64,000 nucleotides of DNA from Abelmoschus esculentus (GCA_035048815.1 JAUCBN010000042.1:15643501-15707500); one strand, 5' to 3'; positions 35,320 to 47,306 are shown, counted from the first letter of the stretch. Notes: generated from the letters alone by a model not told the origin. Program-made: numbers and translations.

Positions 35320-36861
35320 ATTGTCTTCTATCATTGGCTATCCATGGTTCTGATTTTTGGTAAACAAACTTGGGTGAGTCTCCATTTTATGCAATGCTAT
35401 TTTACTCGGACTCGGGTATAGTTAGATATTTCCCGTATATGTGAGAAACGAGACGGAGTCAGGATTTAGGGTTTAAGGGTGTAAGTATTAAACGAGTATA
35501 AACGCAGCAAGAAATGATCGAAATAAATACCTCCAGCCATTGTCAAAACCTTATGCCAAAATGAGATGTGATTGCACCACCGTCGAGACCTCGAACCACC
35601 GTGGTACACCTCGGACCACCGTGAAATTAAAGAATCCGGCTACTAAATAATTAGAACCGCCAAGATATTCTAAGCACTCAAAACTCACTAGATGGAATAT
35701 ATGATGCTTGTGTTTGATGCTTAGGGACCTTAGGCTCAAATGGTATTTATAGGGGTTCATCCATCATGAACCACCAACCAAATGAACAAAAATGCCCCTT
35801 AACTTCCCGGCATTATCACCTTAACCGGCCATCAACCTACACGTTCTCCTCAATCAAGCAAATGGATTGCGGATTGACGAAAAGTGGATTGCAAAACGTG
35901 GGATAATGTATAATGAAACTGAATCAGTTACTACAAAAGGGACAAAACATAAATGTTTAGAAATAAGGGAGAAAATTTATAAAAAAAATAATTTTTAAAA
36001 GAATTTAAATAAAAAATAAAAGTAAAAAAAAAATCGAGGTAGGGAGCGATTGTCCCTCTATACTCATATAGTTCTGTCCCTGGGGAGATGAAATTAGGGT
36101 TCTTGCTGTTGTCTGGTAACTGTAACGGAAGCATCATCTTTTGAGGAAGAAGTTTAAAACTTTCTGTTGTTATCCCACATATGGCTATCATGTATACGCA
36201 TGCATGCTAAATGCTTAACATACGTATGTACGTGTGCGTATATACGAAAAAAGGATTTATTTACATTTGTGTAAAATTAAATTTAATTAGTTTTATACAC
36301 TTTATGTGATGTTTTAAAATTAACTTGATATTGTTATCATATCGATAATAATACTATTTTTTCAAAATGCACCAATGGTTAAAAAGTAGTATTTGAAAAA
36401 AATTGATAATACAAAGACTAAAACTATAATTTGATCAATTGAATATAATTTTCTCAGTTAAGTATTCATTTATATTGTAAATTTAAATATACTATCTTGA
36501 TATGTAAATTGTATATTTATAACTAAAACCTTGACTTGTGGAACACCCATGTGAGTGAAAAAATCATTTTAACAAGCATTACTTTTTCAAATTAATAATT
36601 GTTGATATAAATAGTGGAGAATTAAATAATTTTGATAACAAGAAAATTACATGAATAAAAGTACCAGAGTGGTTTATTTTATTTTATTTTTTAAAAAAAA
36701 ATACCTATATGATCTAATTATGTAGTTTTTTATTATTTTTTTTAGTTTAATTAAATTAACTTTCGATTGACATGCAGGGACGGAGCCAGGATTTGAAATT
36801 GAGAGAGGCAAAACATAAATGTTTAGAAGTAGGAGGTAAATTTATAAAAAGTACAATTTTT
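35320..36861. other. Intergenic DNA with a dispersed GACGGAG(C/T)CAGGATTT repeat
   Basis: The words GACGGAGTCAGGATTTAGGG (35453) and GACGGAGCCAGGATTTGAAA (36780), and the block AAAACATAAATGTTTAGAA (35945, 36810), recur, with another relative at 40645-40690. This looks like an old dispersed transposon family. At 35576-35626 a short repeat 'GACC(T/A)CGAACCACCGTGG' occurs. No gene seen. Confidence 0.4.
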
Positions 36862-37020
36862 AGAGAGCACTCATCTTGGGGTGGGCTTACTACTTAGATG
36901 CTTTCAGCAGTTATCCGTTCCGCACTTGACTATCCAATGTTTACCGTGAGCATGATAATTGGTACACCAGAGGTGCGTCCTTCCTGGTCCTCTCAATGCT
37001 CTAACGCCCACACCGGATAT

Positions 37021-37052
<32 letters not shown>

Positions 37053-37175
37053 ACTCACGTACCGTTTTAATGGGCAAACAGCTCAACCCTTGAAACATAC
37101 TACAGCCCCCAGGTGGCGAAGAGCCGACATCGAGGTGCCAAACCTTCCCGTCGATGTGAGCTCTTGGGGAAGATC
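36862..37175 (-). pseudogene. rrn23: Plastid 23S rRNA 3' fragment in the nucleus (NUPT)
   Basis: The minus strand carries the conserved 3' third of bacterial-type 23S rRNA: CATCGACGGGAAGGTTTGGC, CACCTCGATGTCGGCTCTTC, CAGAACGTCGTGAGACAGTT and CGGATAACTGCTGAAAGCAT. It corresponds to the plastid rRNA including the start of the 3' terminal domain. About 20 bases expected between two GAGAGGACC repeats are missing, leaving one copy. Several C-to-T type changes are visible. The open frame across it (36904-37233) is not a protein. Confidence 0.92.
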
Positions 37176-37728
37176 TTAAATAGAGGGACAAAAAAATTCT
37201 TATAGGTGCGGAGGACTCCGTTCCTATTGACACGTAATCTCAATCCAATTTAATAAAATATTTTAATATTATTTTAAATAGATATTCAATCAATTCTGTA
37301 AAATGCATTTTTATTTTCTAAAAAATAATTATTGAATTATGATTTTTTTTAAATTAACCTCAACCGTTTTTTTAAAAAAAGGAAGTCCCTTATCCAAATC
37401 CTACTAAGGATAGTTCAAAGGAAAAAGAGACAAGGGAGGGAGGGAGGGAGTTACAACTGTGGCAAATTCTAAACCTTACAAGAAACGGTCAAACTCCAAA
37501 AGCAACGGTCACGTGTAAGAAAGAACATGGTATCTCCATGTTCTGTCTCTTCGGCCGCCAAATGTGGATTCAACGCCATCAGTTACAAAACTTACAGTTA
37601 CCTAAACTTCAGGAGAAAAAAGAAACAGAACAAACCTTAAAGTTTCAAAAACACAGAGAAACAGATCACTGAGCTCTTTCTGTTTTTTGTTGTTTTCTTG
37701 TTTTCTTCAAGATTGAATTTTGACAAAA
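37176..37728 (+). promoter_or_regulatory. LARP6 upstream region and 5' UTR
   Basis: AT-rich up to about 37375, then a purine-rich (GAGG)n tract at 37432-37450, followed by an untranslated leader rich in CTT/GAAA up to the ATG at 37729. No start element can be fixed with confidence. Confidence 0.35.
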
Positions 37729-40173
37729 ATGGCACAAGCCCAACCTGAGGAAAAGCCTAAAGAAGAAACCCATGACAAGTTTCAAATCAAAGATCATCCG
37801 GTCATTGTTATGGCTCCTCCTGCAAAACCAACAACCAGTTGTAATAATAATCCCATTTCCATGGCCGCTGCAAAACATCCGATCAGTTGTGGCAGTGGCA
37901 GTGGCACTACTAGCGGCAGTAGCAACGGCAACGGCAATGGTGTAACATTCAAATTCAATGCACACGCAGCGGAATTCGTGCCGAAATCGCATACCCAAAT
38001 GCCCATTTCGGGTTATTATTACCCTTGTTTCCATTACCTTAGCAGCGGTGGTGGTGCCACCTCTGATTGGTTCTTCGTTGGTGACCCGGAACCTTCTACT
38101 TTTTTGAACTCTACCCCTAATCTCTCAATCCCTAATTGTTCTTCCAAGAATGTTCTCTCTGATGATCTCCGCCAAAAGATCATCAAACAGGTCATCTTTT
38201 CTGGGGGGTTTATTCTCTTTTTGCTTGCTTTTTTATCATTGCGAATTGTGATCATCAACTGTTTGATATATTTCCTTTTAGAAATGAATAGTTATGGGAT
38301 AATGCCTCCTTGTGTTTTCTATAATCATGGTGTGGAAATAGTGTGAAGTGATCCTGATTGTGTGTATTGAACAGGTGGAGTACCAGTTCAGTGACATGAG
38401 TCTGATTGCGAACGAATCGTTGTCGAAGCAAATAAGTAAAGATCCTGAAGGTTATGGTATGGAAACTCATGAATCCGCCATTTCTTTTTATTATAATTTT
38501 CAATATCAAGACAGATTTTCACGTATGGCCAATGAAACCTCGCCAGAGTTCAAGTCTCACCTTGTGTAAACCATGTGCGGATTCTCTAATTAGTGTCGGT
38601 CGAATCGAATTAGTCATTGAGTTACTTATATTGTTCAGTGCTTAAATAGTTTCACTGATAAGTATTGGCCTTGCTTTAGTGCCTGTATCTTTTATTGCTT
38701 CCACAAAGAAGATCAAGTCCCTCGTCACCAACCACCAGTTGCTGGCCCAAGCACTTCGTTCCTCTTTAAAGCTTGTAAGTTCTTTGGCTTGTTCATGTTC
38801 GATTGCAATAAGTAAAACTAATGTACATCATTGTTTTCGTTTCGGGGTTTTTAAAGTGATAATCTTTGTTCTTTTGATGTGCCTTACTATCATGCTTTGA
38901 AAGGTTGTGAGTGATGATGGCAAGAAGGTTCGTCGTAGGCACCCGTTCACCGAAAAAGAACGAGAACTAGTGCAGGTAGGATAAGGGGGTTTTATTAATT
39001 TTTTGCCATTGTTTTGTATGGTGCAAGCTGCAAGCTACCATTTCCTTTGTTTTGCAGTCTCGTACCGTTGTTGTAGAGAATTTGCCTGAAGATCACTCTC
39101 ATCAGAACCTTGACAAAATCTTTAACGTTGTTGGGAGGTTTGGTTTTCATCACATTACATTACAGTTTCTGATTTGTTGTTAACTAGAACGATTCTTTTG
39201 CAGCTCATACTATTAGTGTTTTGATATAGTGTGAAGAACATCCGAATATGTCATCCCCAGGAATCCAATCCTACCCGTTCTAAGAACGACTATTTTATGT
39301 CTAACAAGGTATGGAAGTTGGAATCAAACCTGTTTTTCTTAGTTAAGGTTAGAAGTTATTACACAATTAGCCTCATGATTCTTCTTTTGTTGCTGTTCGT
39401 TAAGCTACATGCACTTGTGGAATATGAGTCGACAAAGATTGCTGAAAAGGCGGTATGTTAATGTAGTTTTGCTTCTAGAACTTCTTGTTGCGATCTAATT
39501 GTTTTAGTTCTTAGAATTCGTCTTTTGAAATGACATTCAAAGCTTAAGCAATCGGTGCAGGTTGAGAAGCTAAACGATGAAAGGAATTGGAGAAAGGGGC
39601 TTCGAGTAAGGCTGCTGCTTAGACTCTCGGTATGTTGTCTTTCACAATTCACATCTGATCTGTTTGAATGCTCTATATGCTTGCTTATTAGAAATTTAGA
39701 ACCCGTTCACAACATCTGTTTTGGTACGAATTGCAGCCTAAATCCGTTCTGAAAACCCGAAAATCAGAATTCGATGGCATATTAGATGACGACGATTCAC
39801 CCCATGCTGAACACTCCGAAGGTTCATCTCCACCAAATGCTGAATCATTTGAGAATAATGTAAGCATCAATGCTGATTAACCATGTTCATTATATGGCTC
39901 CTTTGCCTTACGAGCTGACCAGAAATTTTCATCCGTTAGGCTGAAGATAGTGCATTGGGATTGAAAAAGGGATGGTCTAAATCGCGCGGGAAACTCCGGG
40001 GGAGCATCCAAAACCACACCGGACGTGGCCTGCTTCCAGGATCTCCACAACCTAGCAATGCAGTTCAATGTGAACCATCCATGAAACAGATGTTTAAGGG
40101 CCCGAGAATGCCGGATGGAACCCGGGGTTTCACCATGGGACGAGGCAAGCCGTTATGTTCACCATTGGATTGA
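37729..40173 (+). CDS. LARP6: La-related protein 6 (LARP6), PAM2-containing plant type, 447 aa, 10 exons
   Basis: LARP6 proteins bind RNA through a La motif plus RRM and, in some plant members, poly(A)-binding protein through PAM2. Exons: 37729-38190, 38375-38456, 38680-38774, 38904-38975, 39058-39137, 39230-39308, 39405-39452, 39561-39629, 39737-39859, 39940-40173. All introns are GT-AG and phases fit. Residues 74-87 are a PAM2 motif (FKFNAHAAEFVPKS). The La motif is about 143-230 (KQVEYQFSDMSLIANESLSK). The RRM is about 238-329 (SRTVVVENLPEDHSHQNLDK). A Ser/Asp acidic stretch follows (343-370), then a SUZ-C-like tail (GPRMPDGTRGFTMGRGKP). The ATG at 37729 is the first in frame. PAM2 points to the LARP6b/c subgroup. 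Confidence 0.94.
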
Positions 40174-42054
40174 TGATGCATTCACACAACCTTTTTTTCT
40201 TGTCTGCCATCTTATATTAACCAACTACTACTGAAAATAGCTCTGCATTTTTCCCGAAAGCAGCATGAAATGATCAAGTAGCTATGCATAGTATCTGGCC
40301 TATCACCTATGTATAGTTTAGTACTGCTTCATAGCTATCAGATGGCCATTTCCTTCTGGCACAACATTTTTCTGGGGTTTTGTTGAGTGTTGCTTTGGAT
40401 TCATCAGCTTTCTGGTTTGAATTTCTGTAATGTGTCCGAATAATCCAATCGAATCGTTACATCTATTTCGTTTCTCTCGTTGTCAAAATATGTGAATTGC
40501 CTCTATTCTAAACAATAAACATGCCTTTAGCAGATAATTGAAACAGGGAAAGAGACTTCTCAAGTTCATGTGCGTTCATGTGTGTCCACGTGCATGCATG
40601 CATGCCAGCTTTTGACAAAATGGATCCTCTCGATCAGAAATAGAATCAGGATTTAAGATTAAAAAGCCAAAACATAAATATTTGAAAAGTGGAAGATTTT
40701 TTTACATTTGTTACAACAAAACTTGTGGTAATTCTACCATGTTCATTAGCAGTTTGTTTATTTTAGGACAAATAATAAGCATTTATACAAAGGGGTCCTT
40801 TATGATTCAGGCAAGGCAATGAAGATTTGTAATACACATCTACTTGAATTATAGGTTTGGAGTTTTCCTACATTTTTTCCCACTTGTCATTGAATGTCTG
40901 ATAGTCCAACACAATTCTCAAGTCATTCAGGTTACTTCTTACAACAACATTTACATTAACTTCCTTCTAGCATGTTTAGGATGTATCTGTTCAGATACAT
41001 TCGAATTCGTCTATGCTTCATGCAGGCCAAGGAAGATCCATTGTCTTACCATGTATCCAAGTCAACCAGTCTTGGCTATTTATACTAGGGCCTGAAGCTA
41101 TGTTCTCTGGAACATCCTAGAGGGAAGAAGTAGGACTAGGGGAATGGCTTCAGGGAAAATCTGAGATGAAACATAAGAGTCGGATGGCAGCATGAAACCA
41201 TGATGCTGTTGACTTTAAAGACAATAGGAGGCTTACAAATTCCCTTTTATGGAGCCTAAGAAACATATAATATGCAGACAACAAAGACACATAGCAAAAT
41301 CCAGGGCTTGCATTTTTCCTATTTGGAACAAACAACCATGATATATATGATTTCTATCAATCAAAAAAGACGAAAGCAGCCATTGAAATAGCATGTTAGA
41401 ATAAGCAACTACACCCAACAATAACACTGATAATTTCTGTCCATTTAAGGCTGATGTACTAAGAAAGCCTTTCGAACTAAAAAAGCCATAAATTTAGTTT
41501 CCCTTGCCAGTGAAGCCAATTGCATTCTACTATTAGCAAACAGAACCATCTCATAAAGATATATGCCAAAACTAAGTGCTCATCCTATATGGCTACAGTG
41601 AAGCATCCAGCACAGGCAGAGAGGAAAAGTGTAAGAGAATAAAAGCTAATGCAGATAGAAACACAGAACGAGACAACTCTCACAGTTATGAGTATACAGA
41701 AGATTCTTTCTATAGAATGCTATAGGGTCAACTTAACATGGTATATCACATTTATGAATATGCAATACATCAAAGCAAATAACAATTTATAAGATGAACT
41801 TAATAAGAGCAGTAACAGCTTTCTTAAAATCAACATTCTTAAGTCTCCACCAATACCAGGTTAGTTTGCAACATCAGTTAATAATAAGCATAAAATTGCA
41901 CATCTTACGTATGGAATCTACTTATGTTGCTTACTAAAACGTGATATCGGTCATGTTATCTCAGCCATGTTAGAACTTAAACCTACTCAAATACATATTC
42001 ATACAGATAACACAAGGTTAAAAAATCAACCTCTTATAAAAAAAAGTTCATAAC
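40174..42054. other. Tail-to-tail intergenic region between LARP6 and the ALP1-like gene
   Basis: The first roughly 250 bases are the probable LARP6 3' UTR. A relative of the AAAACATAAAT dispersed repeat lies at 40645-40690. From about 41100 the minus strand may be 3' UTR or further unspliced sequence of the ALP1-like gene, but no other coding exon was recognised. Confidence 0.35.
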
Positions 42055-43404
42055 TTATCGGGTGGAAAGCCTTTGGTGCAAATCATCTGCCAATGCCTGT
42101 CTCAAACTTTCCCCAAAGTAATAGAACTGCTTCTCACTCTCGAGCACCCTTGCCGGAGCCCCAATTTCATCAGGATCCTTCTGAATATCAGGCTCAGGCT
42201 CTCTAGCAATCTGACACAAATTATGCAACACACAACAAGCGACAATAGTCTGCGGTGCATGATTAAGTCCCACATTCAAATCTTGAAGAATCTTCCACCT
42301 AGTTTTAAGTAACCCGATTGCTTCCACTACCACAGACCTCCCTTTCATCAGCATACCATCAAACAAATTTTGTGCCGGCGTCCCAGCCCCATCCGGAGAA
42401 AAAGGTGTCATCAAAAACGACAACATAGGATAACACCAATCTCCAATGATATAAGGTCTAACATGATGACCCCTGACATTGATCACCTTATCCCAAACAA
42501 TATCACCTGAAGTAAGCCTATTATACACCAAACTATCCCTAAAATGAGTAGCATCATCAGCCCCACCAGGAGCTTTAACACAAACATCCCAGAAAATCTT
42601 CCTATGGTCAGCAACAACCTGAAGCAAAACCGAATCATACCCGTATTTGCATTTATAAGAACTCATCGAATTCCGATCAAGCTTCAACCCACGAACCTTT
42701 ATCGGACTCCCATCGATAGCTCCACAAATGTTGGGTAGTGAAGTAAGTTCCTCAAAACCCTGGGTAGTCTCGATCAACCTTCTACGAGAAACCGGGATCT
42801 TAATGAACTCCGGGTAGAGCTTAGTAGCCAAGAGACGAGTCACCATGTTGGTGATTTTCGAAATGATGTAAGGATCAAGAGAAGACCGTGAAGCAATGGT
42901 TTTAGCAGAGTACCCATGGCAGAGACGAGAAAGCACCATGGCTACAGCATAATCAGAAGGAAGGGACAGATTCGATGCGGTTATAAAAGGCTTGAGCTTT
43001 TCAACCACAGTGGTGAAAACCGGGTACGAGAGCCCGTACAACGCCCGCCATTCGGCGTCACGGATCGGGGCGTCCATCGACCATATATGGTCGGTGGAGA
43101 GCGCGCGAAAAGCGGCGACGGAGAAGTGAGATGAAGAGGAAGGAGAAGGCGAAGAATTGGGTTCCCTTTTCTTCGACAAAGGGGATGATTTCTTCGAAGA
43201 AGAGGTGGCGAGGAAAGAAAGGAGGGAAGCGAGGGTAAAGAAGAGGAGAGGAGCAGGGGAGGAAGATGAAAGAAGGGATGAAGGAGACGAAAGGGAAGAA
43301 GTGGGAGGAGAGGAAGAAGAAGGGGAAAGAAAAGAAGTGGTGGGATCGAGAGAGTTGTGAAGATGGAGGAGATTTGATAACATCAACAAGAAAGTTTCAT
43401 CCAT
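42055..43404 (-). CDS. Domesticated PIF/Harbinger transposase, ALP1-like (449 aa, single exon)
   Basis: The protein belongs to the DDE_Tnp_4 nuclease family, of which plant ALP1/ALP2 and HDP1 are host proteins working with chromatin complexes. I take the Met at 43404 (MDETFLLMLS) as start; the Met nine codons upstream is weaker. Residues 20-95 are a Ser/Pro-rich low-complexity segment with a hydrophobic stretch (APLLFFTLASLLSFLA). The catalytic triad appears kept: D231 in GAIDGSPIK, D322 in IIGDWCYPML, E361 in VVVEAIGLLKTRW. The second and third motifs differ from the usual GDxGYP and ERxFGxLK. There are no TIRs and no Myb-like partner gene nearby, so this is a host gene rather than a mobile element. 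Enzyme activity is unproven. Confidence 0.87.
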   Translation of the reverse strand: MDETFLLMLSNLLHLHNSLDPTTSFLSPSSSSPPTSSLSSPSSLLSSSSPAPLLFFTLASLLSFLATSSSKKSSPLSKKREPNSSPSPSSSSHFSVAAFRALSTDHIWSMDAPIRDAEWRALYGLSYPVFTTVVEKLKPFITASNLSLPSDYAVAMVLSRLCHGYSAKTIASRSSLDPYIISKITNMVTRLLATKLYPEFIKIPVSRRRLIETTQGFEELTSLPNICGAIDGSPIKVRGLKLDRNSMSSYKCKYGYDSVLLQVVADHRKIFWDVCVKAPGGADDATHFRDSLVYNRLTSGDIVWDKVINVRGHHVRPYIIGDWCYPMLSFLMTPFSPDGAGTPAQNLFDGMLMKGRSVVVEAIGLLKTRWKILQDLNVGLNHAPQTIVACCVLHNLCQIAREPEPDIQKDPDEIGAPARVLESEKQFYYFGESLRQALADDLHQRLSTR

Positions 43405-44230
43405 TGATGAACAAACAAAACAAAGAAACAAAAATGTTTCAGATTTTCTTGAAAGATTAGGGTTTTTGTGTGTTTGGATTTGGGGGAAAAGGAAAGAGTC
43501 TGGGATTTGGGAATCTGGGTTTGTTTTGTTTTCAGTTGAATGTGGAGAAAAACATCAACTTCTTGGCAATGAATTCAAAGCGCCATTGTTCATGTCATTT
43601 ACTTCTCAAGTCTTTTACAAAGAAAAAAAGGGGGGGATTTTTTTGTTTCAGACTTCAGTTCAAGCAATAACATTTATCAGGGAAGGGAAAATAGATGGTT
43701 TTGTTTAAAACTAAGAAGAAAAATAACCCTCCACTTTATAAAAATTTTTAATTTGATGATTATATAATATATGTTTATAAATATTTTAAAATTTAATAAA
43801 TTAATTTAAGTTTAAATTTTAAAATGAATATAATATTTTTTTATTAAAATCACTTTATTAGATTTAATTTATTAAAAATATATTATTTTATTATTGAAAT
43901 TAAAACATACTTGTAACAATTTTGATATAAAAATAATTATAGTTTCTAAAAGTTATATATTATATTAATTTAATTTTAAATTTAAATAATTTAATAATTA
44001 TAATTATTTATATACGAACCATTTAATTTTTAAAAATTATGATTATAGTATATATTAAAACAAATATTATTGTAAAAACTATAATTGAATAAAAAATTAT
44101 AATTATTTATATCCAATCCCTTTTGGGAAAAAAAAAGAGGAATTACTTAGGGTTTAAAGAAACTCCTAATCTCGCCTGCAATTATCAATTTTCAAACAAT
44201 TGGCTTCCTGAACATCAGATTTTCGCAGCT
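43405..44230. promoter_or_regulatory. Divergent promoter region, ALP1-like gene / ZOP1
   Basis: The 826 bp between the two start codons contain both 5' UTRs. The centre, 43730-44105, is very AT-rich. An A-run/G-run (AAAAAAGGGGGG) lies at about 43625. Shared regulation is possible but not shown by the sequence. Confidence 0.4.
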
Positions 44231-45965
44231 ATGACTGAGGTAATCAAATCCCTATGCATTTTCCCTTTAATTTTTTCGCTTACAAGCATTGAAGTAATCA
44301 AAGCCCTCTTGTTAAGAAAAACCCTCAAATTTATTATGATTGAATTCCCTTGATATTTGTTCTGGCAGTAAGATTTTCAATGAATTAAGTTTCAGATTTA
44401 GTCGATTTCACTGTAATTGCACAAGTTTAATCTCTTTTTTTACAGTATTGGGTGAGTCAAGGGAATAAATGGTGCGATTTCTGCAAAATTTTTATATCGA
44501 GTAACCCGTCAAGTATCCGAAACCATGAGCTCGGTCAACGGCACAAAGAAAATGTTGCTAAGAGGCTTACTACTATGCGAAAAGAGAGTGCAGCCAAAGA
44601 GAAGGAGCAAAAGGATGCCGTTCGTGCTCTCCAACAGATTGAAGCTGTAAGTAACCCTTAATTAGGTTTTGCTTTTTCAAGCTTTAAGCTTACTTTTTAA
44701 TGATTATTAGTATTTCTTAACAATGTTTTCCAGAAAGCTAAACGGAGTTATCAAAAGGATGTTGCTAGTTTTGAGGCGAGGGACTCTACTGCAGAAACAT
44801 TAGATGGTCAAGAAGGTAAAGCACACAAGTCATTTCAATTTCAATTTTATTTAAATAGTATAAGTTACGGTCGTGATACAAGCTTTCAGTTGTTCTTGAA
44901 AGTCCGATTTTCTGTCTTCACCTGCCTGGATGGCTAATTGTATGGTCTAAAATACAAGGATATCAAACCTAGGCTATATATGCTTTGGCTTTTGGCTGAG
45001 ATTTACTACATTTCTTTAGTATTTACTTAACGCCAAGGTGGCTTTTAACCACCCTTCTCGCTGTTGCTACTTAACAGTGGTTCTTTTGAGTTTGTATTAT
45101 TGCAGGAAAATGAATGTGTAATCTTGTTTGGTAGTGTACCAAATAATAGTCCATATATATGTGATAGAATAATGACGATGAGACTTGTTAAACACATGTG
45201 ATTGAAGGTAAGCTGACAACTTTCGTTGGTTGCTCTTTTGGTCAAAGTCAGTTTGCCTGTTCCCTTTTCCTTGTTGGTTTGGCTTATTTCTATCAAAACT
45301 CGCGCTAGTTTTTTAGCTTTAATCTTCCATAGCGTATGATATCATTTGATTTTTTTCATTTTAGGTAAGAGTTTATTACTATTCTAACACTTACAGTTTG
45401 ATGCAGACTGGGAGTATGACAGTAGTTCAGGTTATTACTACAATCAAAACAACGGTTTATGCTATGATCCAAAGTCAGGATTTTACTATTCTGATGCTAT
45501 AGGTATATATCTGCATTTGAACTTATAATGTTTTTTCCGTTCTTTCTTCTCTAAGATAATATATTAGATTAAATGTTGTTTTTGGTATATTTACTTAGAG
45601 GGAATGCCACAGGCAAGTGGGTGACCCAGGAAGAGGCATACGCCAAGGTTCAAGCTTCATTAGGCGGTCCTTTAAAAAGGCCATTTTCATCTTCAGGGGC
45701 AGGACCAGTTGCAGAGAGCAAAAGTGTTGCTAAAAGTCAAAATGAGACTGCACCCGGGCCTGTCCTTTCAACTCCTTTAAATCCCATGAGATCTGTCAAA
45801 GGTGCTCAATCCTCACTCGCCGTTAAGAGAAAAAGAGAAGATGAGAAGAAACCCAAGGCTGTATCTAAAGAAGAGGCAGCTGCACTCAAAGCAAGGGAAG
45901 CTGCAAAGAAGAGAGTCGAAGAGAGAGAGAAACCCTTGCTTGGCTTGTATAAGGGATCTCATTGA
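44231..45965 (+). CDS. ZOP1: ZOP1, zinc finger and OCRE domain protein (246 aa, 5 exons)
   Basis: ZOP1 is a nuclear nucleic-acid-binding factor linked to pre-mRNA splicing and RNA-directed DNA methylation in Arabidopsis. Exons: 44231-44239 (MTE only), 44446-44646, 44734-44815, 45407-45502, 45613-45965; all are GT-AG and in phase. Residues 13-36 form a U1-type C2H2 finger (C13, C16, H30, H36: CDFCKIFI...IRNHELGQRHK). A Lys/Glu-rich helix follows (38-70). Residues 98-140 are the OCRE repeat of aromatic residues (DWEYDSSSGYYYNQNNGLCY, then GFYYSDAIGKWVT). The C-terminus is basic and coiled-coil-like, ending KPLLGLYKGSH. Length matches the family. The three-codon first exon is supported by conservation of the YWVSQGNKWC start in exon 2. 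Confidence 0.93.
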
Positions 45966-46853
45966 CACGGAATGACTTGAGCAAGCACCCTGGCTGTTCT
46001 TGATTCAAGGGGTATGCTTCAGCATGCTACTAAACTTTCTTTTTTCTTCTCTCAGTCCAGGGAGTGAGGCAACTCAAATTGACCATATTTCATATACTGT
46101 ACGACTATTATCAAATTCATTACTCTAATCCCTTGTTTGTTTATGCATTTATACTTATTTGCATCAACTGCAGAAGCAAAATGTCTTTTGGTGTCAATGA
46201 CACAACTTTGGCTGTATATTATATAGCCAAGTAACTGGTGTGCTTGTCTAAGCTGTTTGTTTCATTGATTTATGATATTTAAAACTGGGAATCTAGAGTC
46301 AATATCAAATGTGTGTTTTGGTTATAATCTCTTTGTTACAATTAGAAATACCGAACTGATTTACGGCATTAGATCGATTTACTTGAATTGCATTTCTTTG
46401 CAGATACCAAGAACATGTTGAAAGCAGGTTAGGATATTGTTGCATAACATGAATGATGTATGGCTGATAAAGAATGAACCAAAATGGTAGTTCTCAACAC
46501 ATTCCTTTTGATTGGTATATAGTCAAGTGATCTGAAATTTACAAGTTTTGTACTTCAATTCATTGCTTAGTGGCTAACTACCGTAAGACACATTACACTC
46601 TTAAGAAGAGAATTTTTACTAGTATTCTTCGCTCAAGTTTAGATATTTTTTTGGGATAAACTACACAATCAATCATTGAATTTTGGGTAAATTTCTTTCA
46701 TCACCACAAAAGTTTGAGAACTTACAAAACGATCACCATCGTTATCGAAAAATAACAAAATGGTCACCGATCATTAACATGTATTACTTGGGTAATGACA
46801 GTTGATCTTTATCCTATTATAGAAGAAAATTTCTTTGTATAACTTTAGTAAAC
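45966..46853. other. Tail-to-tail region between ZOP1 and a B3 gene
   Basis: It holds the ZOP1 3' UTR, possibly spliced (AG/GT-like sites near 46015 and 46402), and the 3' UTR of the minus-strand B3 gene. No other gene seen. Confidence 0.35.
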
Positions 46854-47195
46854 TTAGTGCAGCACAGCCCAGATATCTTCTCCGAGCAATCTAATCTTCC
46901 TTTTCACTTCAATCTTCACCGTCGAACTATCGCCGCCGTCCATTGATTTCTGATGAAGAAACACCATATCACCAGGTCTCACATTTTTGCAGCTCAGAAA
47001 CTGAAGCCAATCAATGGAAACAATGCCCTTGCTTTGCAGGAAAAAGCAAGGGAATTTCCAAGCTTTCCCAGTCTCATCAATGGCGGTGATGTTGAAAAAC
47101 CGATCACCTTCGAACCAGACCGAGATGACACCAAATGAAATCTGTAAGCCTTTCTCGATATCAGTTTCTGTTAACAGCTTCGAAATGATAGACAT
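46854..47195 (-). CDS. Small single-B3-domain protein (113 aa)
   Basis: The B3 fold is a plant-specific DNA-binding domain. The whole protein is one domain: KLLTETDIEKGLQISF at residues 6-21 (strand 1 and helix), GKAWKFPCFF (43-52), then SIDWLQFLSCKNVRPGDMVF at 59-78, the usual W-x-x-F...L-x-x-GD-x-V/I-F signature. There are no introns and no activation or repression motif. It resembles the small B3 proteins of the REM/At2g33720-type group. DNA-contacting loops are short, so binding is unproven. A (GT)n tract lies 124 bp upstream of its ATG. Confidence 0.78.
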   Translation of the reverse strand: MSIISKLLTETDIEKGLQISFGVISVWFEGDRFFNITAIDETGKAWKFPCFFLQSKGIVSIDWLQFLSCKNVRPGDMVFLHQKSMDGGDSSTVKIEVKRKIRLLGEDIWAVLH

Positions 47196-47306
47196 TGTCG
47201 AATTACGAAATCAAAATCAAGTTTCTTAATTTAATTTGCTCGATCTTGCGCTGAATCGATTCTTTAAGTTGTTCGTCTCAGTTTCAGCTTCTGGGTCGAT
47301 GGATAC

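Noticed and set aside
36904..37233. 109-codon minus-strand open frame
   Set aside because: It reads through a plastid 23S rRNA fragment; rRNA, not protein.
37720..38346. Unspliced 208-codon frame at the LARP6 start
   Set aside because: It begins at a TTG and reads into intron 1; the supported exon is 37729-38190, joined to 38375.
42055..43404. Active Harbinger transposon
   Set aside because: No terminal inverted repeats, no 3-bp target duplication and no Myb-like partner gene were found; the catalytic surroundings and N-terminus fit a host ALP1-like gene.
43157..43460. Plus-strand Glu/Lys/Arg-rich frames
   Set aside because: They are the antisense of the Ser/Pro-rich N-terminus of the ALP1-like gene.
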